A DNA stretch of 64,000 bases. Source: Mycobacterium sp. ACS1612. GTDB taxonomy: Bacteria > Actinomycetota > Actinomycetes > Mycobacteriales > Mycobacteriaceae. The position numbers were made by a program, and so were the translations under genes. The stretch spans positions 1 through 64,000 of the forward strand of contig NZ_LZHZ01000051.1 in the NCBI RefSeq assembly GCF_001667505.1, in the 5' to 3' direction. The notes under the pieces were generated by a model. That model made no database searches and had not been told where the DNA came from. It worked only from the letters and a program-made list of their open reading frames with translations. Each line of letters starts with the position of its first letter. The first letter of the stretch is position 1. Positions 37,339-45,232 of the stretch are shown here, piece by piece.

Positions 37339-40300
37339 TCAGAGCGGCGCTTTCGCCGCTGTCACGAGGTCCTCACCGGCCCTGATGATGGCCTGTAACA
37401 CCGCGTGTCGTCCGTCGGTCGACTCCCGCACGATCTGACCGAGGAGGAACGCGACCCAATCGGGGACGAGGTCGACGGACGGGTTGGCCGCGGCGAATAC
37501 CTGCAGTCCCGTCGTCGCCGTACTCGCCACCTGAACCGGCGCGGCGACGGCGGCGTGGACGATCGCGAACACCGAATCGGCGACATGGTTCGCGATCGTC
37601 AGCGACCGCGCTATGGGTTGCGTCCCGGGCGCCGCCGGTGGCGGCAGCGGGACGGCGTATGCCGTGGCGACGTCGTCGATCAGGTTGGCCAACGCGCCGA
37701 GGATCAGGCCTTGTTGTTCGGCCACTTCTTGTTTCAGCAGTACCTGCACCAGGTCGAGTGCGCCTAGGGCGGCGGGACCGTCGGGACTGATCGCGGCCTG
37801 GATCAAGGCAACCGCGGTGTCGACGAGGATGTTGGCGATCTCGGCGGGCGCTCTGAGCACGGTCGCGGTGACGGGAATGACGTTGGAGGCCAGCGCCGCC
37901 GCGACTCCGACAGCGCGGATCGTCTCGACGGCGATGACGTCGGTGACGGCGTTGATCAGCGGCGCGGCGCTGCGAAGCCCGACCGACGTGGTGATGGCGC
38001 CGGCGAGGCGGTCGAGGTTGGCGCGCTGCGACAAGAGAATCTGCGAGGGGATCGACCAGGGGTCGGGACTCTTCGGAGCGACGTATTCGTCGTACGTCAC
38101 AACGTAAGTCGTCGCCGTCGCCGGTGTCACGATGGTGTGTGTCGGCAGGTTGGCGTCGGACCAGGAGCCGAACACCAGTCGCTTGCCGTTGACGAATTGT
38201 GATGGCAGCGCCCCGATTACGCGCTCGACGCCGACGACTGCGGTCTCGATGTACGTGCCCTTGTGTGGCACGCCGTCGATTGTGTAGACGGCATCCGGAT
38301 CGTTCGACGTGAACTGCAGTTGAACGAGGTTGGGGTTGATTGTGACCGACTTGCTGGTCGACAGACCAGAACTGTCGGTGACGGTGAGGATGATCTCGTA
38401 CCGCGTCGTATCGACGTTGTGCGCGTCGCGGGGGATGGTGATGCTGCCGCTGGTCCCCGTGATGTCGTCGACGAACGGATGGATGTGATCGGCGTGGCGA
38501 AACAACACTTTCCAGTGGTAGGCACTGGGGTCGAGCGCACCGTCGTCGGCATCCGAGGCCGTCGCGGTGAAGGTGATGGTGTCGCCAGCGTTGTATTTCG
38601 GCTGGCTGACCGTAAGGGTGTCGATCGTGGGGGCGACGCTGCCGACGACGATCTGATGGGTGGCCTGGCTTGTCTTGCCGCCGGCGTCCGTGACCGTCAG
38701 CGTGACGAGGTACGACCCATTCTGGGTGTAGGTCCACGTGGGGGTGATCGCGGTCGACGTGTCCGCGTCGCCGGTGTCGCCGAAGTCCCAAAGATAGGTC
38801 AGGGCAGCGCCCTCCGGGTCGCTGGAACCCGCGCCGGAGAACTGCACCGCCAGGTCGGGATAGCCCTGGTCGGGGGTCGCCGAGATGACGGCCTCGGGCG
38901 CCCGGTTACCGCCCGAGGGCGCGATGACGGAAAGCTCGCCGCGATAGTCGAGTTGGTAGACGTGTCCGTCCGGTCCCTGTAGCAGCTGCAGCACGATACC
39001 GGCGTGATCGTCGAACGTTTCTACGTCGATCAGACTGGTGAAGTCCTTGTCGAAGGTCAGCATCTTGATCCAGCCGAGGGTGTAATCCGAGATGAACACC
39101 CGGTTCTGGTACTGCTCTCCTAACGCGTCGCTGGTGTAGTAGAGGACGGAGGTGATGGCCCCGGCCCGGGCGGGTAGCCCGGTGTGCGGATAGGCATAGA
39201 TCGGGTTCACGAAACCACAACCGCTGCAATTGCCTTCGGCGAGCGGCCATCCGTAGTTGGCGCCCGCGGTGACGAGGTTCAGTTCTTCCCAGTCGGCGCT
39301 GCCGACGTCGCCGACCAGTAGCTTGCCGTCGGGCGTGAACGTGAACCGGAACGGGTTGCGTAGGCCGTAGGCGAAGATCTCCGGTCGGGCGCCGGGTGTG
39401 TTGATGAACGGGTTGCCCGCTGCGGCTTTGAGGGTCTCCGGATCGATGCGAATGATTTTGCCGTGCAGGTTCGACAGGTCCTGGGCGTTCGGGGCGTAGT
39501 TGTTCTCGCCCGTCGACCAGTACAGCATGTGGTCGACGGGCCCGAACCGGATCGTGCCTCCGTGGTGAATGAGGTTGGGCTCGCTGAACTCGAGGATGAC
39601 CCGTTCGGCTTGCAGTGAATGCAGGTCGTCGCTCAGGGTGAGCCGGGACAACCGGTTGACGTTGGTGCCTGCGGCGTTGACGGTGGTGTAGGACGCGTAG
39701 ATGTAGTGGTTGGTTGCGAAGCCCGGGTCGACTTCGATGCCGCCGATTCCGCGTTCGCCACCCGAACTGGTGGGCAGCGTGATCACCGTCTCGGTGTGGC
39801 CGTCGTGATAGAGCTTGATCGCGCCGTTCTTCTCGGCGATCAGGATGCCGCCGTCGTTGGGCAGGAATCGGAAGTCCAGTGGCTGGTCGAGTCCCGACAC
39901 CAGAACGGTGCGTTCCAAGTCGGCGGGCAGGCCCGACGCCGCGGCGAGCGTCGCTTGGGCGGTCGTGACGGCCGCGGTGTGGTTATGCGCGTCAAGGCCG
40001 AATTGCCTTCGCACCCATGCCATCAACCCCCACAGCAGCGGTGACTCGGGTGGTGATGTTGGGCCGGGTCCGAGCAGCGGCGCCAGCGCCACGTTGAGCA
40101 ACCGGACCGCCGTCTGGAGCACCGTGGCCGGAGCCCTCCGCAGGTCGGGGACCACCTTCGGCGCAGGGGTCGGCGCGGGTGCGACGCCAGCAGTACTGAC
40201 CGCCATCGCGATCACTGTCTCGGCGGCGACGCCTTCCGGCACGGGCGTGTTGCCAGTCAACTGCGGATCGTCGACTTCACGGCTGTCGGAGATTTCCGGA

Positions 40301-40833
40301 TCGTCGCTTATGCCGAGTTCTGTTGTGTTGGAATGGTTTTCCGCCGTAGCGGGCTTCCGCGAGGGCCGTGGCGACTCATTGCCGGCCTTTTTGTCGGCCG
40401 GGGTGATGGTTTTGGTGTCGACTGGTGATTCTTCGGTGTCCGGATCGGGGGCGGCAGCGTCGTCGGCGGGGTGCGAAGGCCCGACTTCGTGATCCGGTGT
40501 CGACGTCACCGCGCCGCCGGAGGACCGAACGATCACGCCATCGCCGAGCGTCGCTTCGGTCTCGGAGGGTGACGTCGACGGGTTCGAGTCAACAGGTTGC
40601 TTTTCCGAATCAGCTGGCGTCGTGTCTGGCGCCGACGGGTCTGATTTCGAAGGATCTGAGGACGCAGGCGAGTCCGATTTGGTGGTCGAGGACGACGACG
40701 GTTCGCTGGTCGACGTCGACGGCGGATCTTCGGCCTGCGCCACCGAGGGGGTGGTCACGGCCCAACTGCCGATACCGAGCGCCACTGCGAGTGCGCCTAC
40801 TCGACCGATGTATTTCGCGTGCGTGTTTGTCAC
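37339..40833 (-). CDS. Large secreted protein: sorbosone dehydrogenase-like propeller plus PKD domain
   Basis: 1164 residues from GTG 40833 (behind GGGGG). The signal region YIGRVGALAVALGIGSWAV precedes a Ser/Asp/Pro/Thr linker to about 230, and then the spacer ALAPLLGPGPTSPPESPLLW. A six-bladed glucose/sorbosone dehydrogenase-type propeller follows (about 310-650: LRNPFRF, GDVGSADWEELN). Next come a PKD domain (YLWDFGDTG, about 655-735), another beta domain, and an Ala/Val-rich C-terminus (about 950-1164) with no recognised domain. Sugar or alcohol oxidation with PQQ is suggested by family only. TTG 40860 is an alternative start. Confidence 0.75.
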   Translation of the reverse strand: MTNTHAKYIGRVGALAVALGIGSWAVTTPSVAQAEDPPSTSTSEPSSSSTTKSDSPASSDPSKSDPSAPDTTPADSEKQPVDSNPSTSPSETEATLGDGVIVRSSGGAVTSTPDHEVGPSHPADDAAAPDPDTEESPVDTKTITPADKKAGNESPRPSRKPATAENHSNTTELGISDDPEISDSREVDDPQLTGNTPVPEGVAAETVIAMAVSTAGVAPAPTPAPKVVPDLRRAPATVLQTAVRLLNVALAPLLGPGPTSPPESPLLWGLMAWVRRQFGLDAHNHTAAVTTAQATLAAASGLPADLERTVLVSGLDQPLDFRFLPNDGGILIAEKNGAIKLYHDGHTETVITLPTSSGGERGIGGIEVDPGFATNHYIYASYTTVNAAGTNVNRLSRLTLSDDLHSLQAERVILEFSEPNLIHHGGTIRFGPVDHMLYWSTGENNYAPNAQDLSNLHGKIIRIDPETLKAAAGNPFINTPGARPEIFAYGLRNPFRFTFTPDGKLLVGDVGSADWEELNLVTAGANYGWPLAEGNCSGCGFVNPIYAYPHTGLPARAGAITSVLYYTSDALGEQYQNRVFISDYTLGWIKMLTFDKDFTSLIDVETFDDHAGIVLQLLQGPDGHVYQLDYRGELSVIAPSGGNRAPEAVISATPDQGYPDLAVQFSGAGSSDPEGAALTYLWDFGDTGDADTSTAITPTWTYTQNGSYLVTLTVTDAGGKTSQATHQIVVGSVAPTIDTLTVSQPKYNAGDTITFTATASDADDGALDPSAYHWKVLFRHADHIHPFVDDITGTSGSITIPRDAHNVDTTRYEIILTVTDSSGLSTSKSVTINPNLVQLQFTSNDPDAVYTIDGVPHKGTYIETAVVGVERVIGALPSQFVNGKRLVFGSWSDANLPTHTIVTPATATTYVVTYDEYVAPKSPDPWSIPSQILLSQRANLDRLAGAITTSVGLRSAAPLINAVTDVIAVETIRAVGVAAALASNVIPVTATVLRAPAEIANILVDTAVALIQAAISPDGPAALGALDLVQVLLKQEVAEQQGLILGALANLIDDVATAYAVPLPPPAAPGTQPIARSLTIANHVADSVFAIVHAAVAAPVQVASTATTGLQVFAAANPSVDLVPDWVAFLLGQIVRESTDGRHAVLQAIIRAGEDLVTAAKAPL

Positions 40834-40945
40834 GACGACCCCCGGAGAACACCGATTCAAATCAATGTTTGCGGTGGCAACTATCCCACGATTAATTGAC
40901 TGCTACGTAAGAATTGCGGTTTCCGAATCGCTTCACCCCCGGCAA

Positions 40946-40975
40946 CGAAAAATCGGGCAGCCGTGGCTGCCCGAT
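40946..40975 (-). terminator. Rho-independent terminator
   Basis: On the minus strand, an 11-bp perfect stem (ATCGGGCAGCC with GGCTGCCCGAT, two-base loop, 40952-40975) runs directly into a T tract (40947-40952). It lies 19 bases after the stop of the 54-residue peptide gene and before the next gene on that strand, so the peptide is probably its own transcription unit. Confidence 0.8.
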
Positions 40976-40994
40976 CTCGTGTTGTCGCTGAGTC

Positions 40995-41159
40995 TCAGTG
41001 ATGAACTGAGGTGTCCACGTGGGGAACGTAGACGTGGGGTTGCGTGATGTCGTTCACCCATACGTGGTGGCCGATGTCGGCCTGAGCGGGGCCCGCCAGG
41101 CCCACAACGCCGGCGGTCAGCGCGCCTGCGATCAGCGAGGCGATTCCGAACTTCTTCAT
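40995..41159 (-). CDS. Small secreted His-rich-tailed peptide
   Basis: A 54-residue protein starting MKKFGIASLIAGALTAGVVG. The signal peptide is complete, with cleavage expected after AQA (residue 27). The mature peptide is only about 27 residues and contains seven His, including a C-terminal VHH. ATG 41159 follows AGGAAGAG with about eight bases of spacing, and a strong terminator lies 19 bases after the stop. This combination makes a real gene likely despite its size. Metal binding is possible from the His content, but no family is recognised. Confidence 0.72.
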   Translation of the reverse strand: MKKFGIASLIAGALTAGVVGLAGPAQADIGHHVWVNDITQPHVYVPHVDTSVHH

Positions 41160-41460
41160 GATGGTTCTCTTCCTGGAGGTCTGAAATTGTGTTCTGCTAA
41201 TGGCAACAAGGCACCTAGTCCATTAATTCCACTGACAGAAATTGATCGGCCGTCGGCGGGATCGCATCGCGGGTCCGCACACCAGCACTCTCCCGGGCAG
41301 CCGACGCGGCATCGGGAATTCCGCTGGTTAAGCTAACGTTCATTGGCAATGTGAGCATTAATGCTGGGGCAACCGGCAACGCTAATGTCAGCGTCTGCTC
41401 TCACCATTAGTATTGCGGTTCAGGCGACTGCTCGCCCCAGACGACAGGATGGGAGGACAC
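41160..41460. other. Intergenic region with divergent promoters
   Basis: A 301-bp stretch between the secreted peptide and the CGNR regulator, which diverge. It has lower GC than its surroundings and no plausible gene. It holds a perfect 12-bp palindrome (41354-41365). An imperfect inverted pair, CAACGCTAATG and CATTAGTATTG, lies between about 41377 and 41416. Confidence 0.5.
41354..41365. promoter_or_regulatory. 12-bp palindrome, possible operator
   Basis: AGCATTAATGCT is a perfect palindrome about 95 bp before the CGNR regulator start. It may be a binding site for that regulator, but this is only positional inference. Confidence 0.35.
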
Positions 41461-42069
41461 ATGACGCCGGCGCCACCCCCGCCCCGACTGAACGAGCCTG
41501 CACCGTTGTCGCTCGCCAACACTGTCTGGATCGATCGTCACGGCGTTCACGACTCGATCGCCGATGGGACGTATGCGAATGATTGGGTCAAGGCCATCGG
41601 CGCGCAGTCCGAGTTGACTCCGGCAGGCCAGGAAGCCGACGAAGTCTCCGTGGACGCCGTTGAACGGCTGATCCGCCTACGCGACGCGGTTCGCAGGCTA
41701 GCGGCCGAGCACACCGACGACCCGCGAACTGTGGGGCAATCGCCTGTGCCCGATCTGTCCACAGCGATGTCGATCGTCAACGCTGCTGCCACTGCGACTT
41801 CGGTGTGGCCCGAGCTTCAGCCCGACGATCGCGGATTGACACGGCGTCAACTCTGGGCTGGGAAGTCCTACGCCGACGCGTTGATCACCCTGATCGCCCG
41901 ACAGACGATTGATCTCATCACCGGCCCTCAGTGGCAACAACTTCGGCCGTGCACGGCGCCGGGCTGCGCGTACTACTTCGTCAAGGATCACTTCCGTCGG
42001 GAGTGGTGCTCGGCTCTCTGCGGCAACCGCGCCCGGGTCGCCCGGCACGCGCAACGCCAACGCGGCTGA
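41461..42069 (+). CDS. ABATE/CGNR zinc-finger transcriptional regulator
   Basis: 202 residues. The N-terminal ABATE domain (about 12-140, starting PLSLANTVWID) probably senses a ligand. The C-terminal CGNR zinc finger reads CTAPGCAYYFVKDHFRREWC and continues to CGNRARVARH, with four Cys and the family name motif. Such proteins are predicted DNA-binding regulators. ATG 41461 follows GGGAGG at good spacing; ATG 41446 is an upstream alternative. Its targets are unknown; the palindrome-containing upstream region suggests self-control. Confidence 0.82.
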   Translation: MTPAPPPPRLNEPAPLSLANTVWIDRHGVHDSIADGTYANDWVKAIGAQSELTPAGQEADEVSVDAVERLIRLRDAVRRLAAEHTDDPRTVGQSPVPDLSTAMSIVNAAATATSVWPELQPDDRGLTRRQLWAGKSYADALITLIARQTIDLITGPQWQQLRPCTAPGCAYYFVKDHFRREWCSALCGNRARVARHAQRQRG

Positions 42070-42112
42070 CTCAACGCTGGTGGCTGCTGTCCGCCACTTC
42101 GGTTGTGCAGCC

Positions 42113-42645
42113 TCAATATTCGATGAGGCGAGTCACGCACGGGGTTATGCCCGTGGTGCGCACGGGGGAGATGTGCACATCAGAACCTGTGAAGGGCGCT
42201 TCGAGCATCCTGCCCTGACCGAGATACAGCGCCTCGTGCTGAGTTGCGTTGGGGCCGTGGAAGGTCAGATCGCCGCGCCGCATCTGGGACGACGGTATCT
42301 TGCGGTCGGAATTGTATTGGTCGCCCGAATAGTGGGGAAGTTTGATCCCGACTCCCGCGAACGCGTGATCCCAGTGCCAACGGACTGGCCGCCGACATCG
42401 ATGCCGAGCGCCGACAGGAACGAGCGACCCAGTTGCGCGGTCACCTGCGCCGAGGTCTCGGAAATCTGGAGAACCGAGTTGAGGACTGCGACGGGATCGC
42501 CCGCCACATTGGCGCTGGGCACCATCGGCAGGGCGGTGTCCCATCGGAGCGGGGCACTTGCTGCGGCGGCGCCCGACGCGCGGTCCCAGTCGTCGCCGGC
42601 CGGGCCCGGGCCCTCCTCGACGTCGACCAGGCAGTGCGCCGGGCG
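42113..42645 (-). pseudogene. Remnant of an NlpC/P60 (RipD-like) cell-wall protein
   Basis: Two pieces in different frames. The upstream piece (DPVAVLNSVLQISETSAQVT, SFLSALGIDVGG) matches the N-terminal part of a mycobacterial NlpC/P60 protein. The downstream piece (AFAGVGIKLPHYSGDQYN to PVRTTGITPCVTRLIEY) is its C-terminus and includes the catalytic-His region (TQHEALYLG). Near 42361-42380 the frame changes and the segment that should hold the catalytic Cys (DCSG) is missing. No good start codon is present. It is therefore a deletion plus frameshift remnant, directly after the DUF417 stop. Confidence 0.75.
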
Positions 42646-43152
42646 CTAAACCGTCGTCCTGCGCCGTCGGGCGGCGCGGATCGAATCCGCCAGCGTCCAG
42701 AACGAAAGACCGAGCAGCGGGATGTCTTTGAGGAGGAACTCACCCGTCAGCGAAATCGCGGGGAAGCCACCACCGGCGGGTTCGCCGACGCCCGGTGCGC
42801 TGAACAGGAAGCTGACCGTGGATACGAACAACGCGATGGACATCACGCTGCCGGCGACTGAAAGGCGCGGAGCCAGCGGCTTGATGGCAAGCAACGCTGC
42901 GGCGGCGACTTCGAAGACGCCCAGTAGCGCCGAGAAGGTGTACACGGGCAGGAAGTCGTACAGCCAGCCCATGAATGGACTGTGTGCTACCAGCGGCTGG
43001 ATCTGGTGTGCCTCGAAGTTCGCGAATTTCAGCGCTCCTATCCACCCGATGACGATCACGAGCCCGTAGCGGCCGAGGACGCCCGCGATGACATCGATGG
43101 TCGGCAGGTGCAGCACGCGATCGTTGAGCGAGCGGCTCGAATACGGCGTCAT
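42646..43152 (-). CDS. DUF417 (YkgB/RclC-like) membrane protein
   Basis: 168 residues with four membrane helices (YGLVIVIGWIGALKFANFEA, a central pair, and one near 125-145 ending in KDIPLLGLSFW). The motif KFANFEAHQIQPLVAHSPF is the DUF417 signature. In E. coli the family member RclC belongs to the reactive-chlorine response; the biochemical role is unknown. The ATG follows AGGGG. A perfect 13-bp inverted repeat begins 13 bases upstream, so expression is probably repressed and inducible. Confidence 0.82.
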   Translation of the reverse strand: MTPYSSRSLNDRVLHLPTIDVIAGVLGRYGLVIVIGWIGALKFANFEAHQIQPLVAHSPFMGWLYDFLPVYTFSALLGVFEVAAAALLAIKPLAPRLSVAGSVMSIALFVSTVSFLFSAPGVGEPAGGGFPAISLTGEFLLKDIPLLGLSFWTLADSIRAARRRRTTV

Positions 43153-43164
43153 GTCGGTCCCCTA

Positions 43165-43195
43165 TTTAATGGTTACTTGGATAGTAACCATTAAA
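43165..43195. promoter_or_regulatory. Operator-like perfect inverted repeat
   Basis: TTTAATGGTTACT (43165-43177), spacer TGGAT, AGTAACCATTAAA (43183-43195). The arms are perfect 13-bp complements. The site lies immediately before the DUF417 start and is AT-rich against its surroundings. The core GTTACT-N5-AGTAAC resembles sites of HxlR- or MarR-type repressors. No regulator gene of those families is adjacent. Confidence 0.75.
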
Positions 43196-43440
43196 GAATT
43201 AGGACCCGCGGCGGCTGCGGTCAGCCCCGCAGGGTGGACTGCTGCGCGCGCTCGTCGCGCTTTGTCGTGGTGTTTGGATATCGCCTGAGCGAAGTCTTCG
43301 TCGGCATACGGCGTTGTGGCAGCGCGTAGTCGGAGAGGCGGGCGCTCGGCGCCTCGTGCCATCTGGGGCCGGCGGAAAAGCGTCGCGAGCGACGGACGGG
43401 CCCGCTGTTTCGACTCGGCCAGCGTCACCGCCGGGTCTGT

Positions 43441-43514
43441 TGGAGCGGGCGACGGGAATCGAACCCGCGTAGCTAGTTTGGAAGACTAGGGCTCTACCAT
43501 TGAGCTACGCCCGC
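43441..43514 (-). tRNA. tRNA-Gly (anticodon TCC)
   Basis: The reverse complement begins GCGGGCGTAGCTC. The anticodon arm is CTAGT-CTTCCAA-ACTAG with anticodon TCC, and the T loop is TTCGATT. The acceptor ends CGCCCGCT with CCA encoded (43441-43443). It lies divergent from tRNA-Pro. Confidence 0.96.
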
Positions 43515-43626
43515 GTGTGCAGCATCAGCATGCTACCGGCGCCCCGTCAATCAAATCCAATTAAGGGCTTCGGTGTGTCAGGCCGTAATATCGCCGGTGG
43601 TCACGGCGCAGCGAACAGTTGCAGAC

Positions 43627-43700
43627 CGGGGTGTAGCGCAGCTTGGTAGCGCATCCGCTTTGGGAGCGGAAGGCCGCAGGTTCAAATCCTGTCACCCCGA
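43627..43700 (+). tRNA. tRNA-Pro (anticodon TGG)
   Basis: Acceptor CGGGGTG pairs with CACCCCG. The anticodon arm TCCGC-TTTGGGA-GCGGA has anticodon TGG, and the T loop is TTCAAAT. The discriminator is A; CCA is not encoded. It lies 37 bp upstream of tig and is probably in its leader region. Confidence 0.96.
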
Positions 43701-43737
43701 CTCCAGACGCATACCACTAGACACAAGGAGCAAGAGC

Positions 43738-45135
43738 GTGAAGAGCACCGTCGAGAAGTTGAGCCCGACGCGGGTTCGCATCAACGTGGAGGTGCCCTTC
43801 ACTGAGCTTCAACCGGACATTGACACCGCCTTCCAGCAGATGGCCAAGCAGGTCCGGATGCCCGGATTCCGGCCGGGCAAGGTGCCGGTGAAGCTGCTCG
43901 AGGCGCGCGTCGACAAGCAGGCGATGTTCGACCAGGTCATCGGCGACGCCGTACCCGCCCGCTACACCGAGGCCGTCACCACCTCCGAGGTGCAGCCGCT
44001 CGGCCAGCCCGAGATCGACATCACCAACAAGGAGTACGGACAGGACCTGACCTTCACCGCCGAGGTCGACATCCGCCCGGAGATCGAGCTTCCCGACCTG
44101 GAGGGGCTGAAGATCACCGTCGACCCCATCGAGGTGACCGACGAGGAGGTCGACGCCGAACTGCAGAACCTGCGCGCCCGCTTCGGCACGCTCAAGGGCG
44201 TCGAGCGCGCCGCCGAGAACGGCGACTTCGTCTCCATCGACCTGTCGGCCACCGTCGACGGTGAGGACGTGCCCGAGGCCAAGACCGAGGGCCTGTCCCA
44301 CGAGGTCGGCTCCGGTCAGCTGATCGAGGGTCTCGACGACGCGATCATCGGCCTGAAGGACGGTGAGACCCGCGTCTTCACCACCACCCTGGCCGCCGGC
44401 GAGCACGCAGGCAAAGAGGCTCAGGTGACCGTCACCGTGAAGTCGGTCAAGGAGCGCGAGCTTCCCGAGCCCGACGACGAGTTCGCGCAATTGGCAAGTG
44501 AATTCGACACCATCGAGGAGCTCAAGGCCAGCCTCGTCGAGCAGGTGCAGCGGGTCAAGCGCGTCCAGCAGGCCGAGCAGATCCGCGACAAGGCGATCGA
44601 GGTGCTGCTCGAGCAGACCGAGATCCCGCTGCCCGAGGAGATCGTGCAGGCCCAGATCGACGACACGCTGCACAACGCCATCCACGGCCTCGACCACGAC
44701 GAGAAGAAGTTCGAGGAAGCGCTCGAGGCGCAGGGCAGCAGCCGCGAGGAGTTCGACAACGACAACCGCACCAACGCGGAGAAGGCCGTCAAGACGCAGC
44801 TGCTGATGGACGCCATCGCCGACAAGCTCGACATCCAGGTCGGCCAGAACGACCTGACCGAGCGGCTGGTGCTGATGTCGCGGCAGTACGGACTGGAGCC
44901 GCAGCAGCTGCTGCAGTATCTGCAGCAGAACAACCAGCTGCCCGCAATGTTCGCCGACGTGCGTCGCGGCCTGACCGTCGCCGCGGTGGTGCACGGTGGC
45001 AGCGTCACCGACACCGACGGCAACGTGATCGACACCACCGAGTTCTTCGGGCCGTCGGGCGAGCAGGCCGAGCAGGCTGCAGAGGACGCCTCGGAGGAGA
45101 CCTCCTCCGACGAGGTACCCGCCGACGCCAAGTGA
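43738..45135 (+). CDS. tig: Trigger factor
   Basis: 465 residues (Rv2462c has 466). This ribosome-bound chaperone meets nascent chains and also has peptidyl-prolyl isomerase activity. The N-terminal ribosome-binding loop is GFRPGKVP. The FKBP-like domain follows (NGDFVSIDLSATVDGE to VTVKSVKEREL), then the long helical C-terminal arms and an acidic tail. The GTG start has AAGGAGCAAGAGC upstream; longer reading frames run back through the tRNA and are not used. clpP1P2 follows. Confidence 0.96.
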   Translation: MKSTVEKLSPTRVRINVEVPFTELQPDIDTAFQQMAKQVRMPGFRPGKVPVKLLEARVDKQAMFDQVIGDAVPARYTEAVTTSEVQPLGQPEIDITNKEYGQDLTFTAEVDIRPEIELPDLEGLKITVDPIEVTDEEVDAELQNLRARFGTLKGVERAAENGDFVSIDLSATVDGEDVPEAKTEGLSHEVGSGQLIEGLDDAIIGLKDGETRVFTTTLAAGEHAGKEAQVTVTVKSVKERELPEPDDEFAQLASEFDTIEELKASLVEQVQRVKRVQQAEQIRDKAIEVLLEQTEIPLPEEIVQAQIDDTLHNAIHGLDHDEKKFEEALEAQGSSREEFDNDNRTNAEKAVKTQLLMDAIADKLDIQVGQNDLTERLVLMSRQYGLEPQQLLQYLQQNNQLPAMFADVRRGLTVAAVVHGGSVTDTDGNVIDTTEFFGPSGEQAEQAAEDASEETSSDEVPADAK

Positions 45136-45146
45136 CGCTCTGAGCG
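45136..45146. promoter_or_regulatory. Candidate ClgR operator upstream of clpP1
   Basis: CGCTCTGAGCG has the CGC-N5-GCG symmetry of the ClgR box and continues with AAC, which fits the RGCGWWS end of the published consensus; the central A is T here. It begins right after the tig stop, 97 bases before the clpP1 start. ClgR activates clpP genes in actinobacteria. Confidence 0.5.
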
Positions 45147-45232
45147 AACGGGCGCCGTCTAGGGAGTGCACGGCCGCGCAGGTTGGTTAGTGTCGAGTGA
45201 ACCAAGACTTAGAAGAAAGCAGGTATCCAGTC

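Noticed and set aside
43162..43428. An 88-codon minus-strand open frame upstream of the DUF417 gene
   Set aside because: The composition does not look like a protein, its end covers the operator repeat, and no ribosome site or homology is seen.
43573..43737. A longer trigger factor start reaching back through tRNA-Pro
   Set aside because: It would translate the tRNA gene. The GTG at 43738 has a strong ribosome site and matches known trigger factor length.
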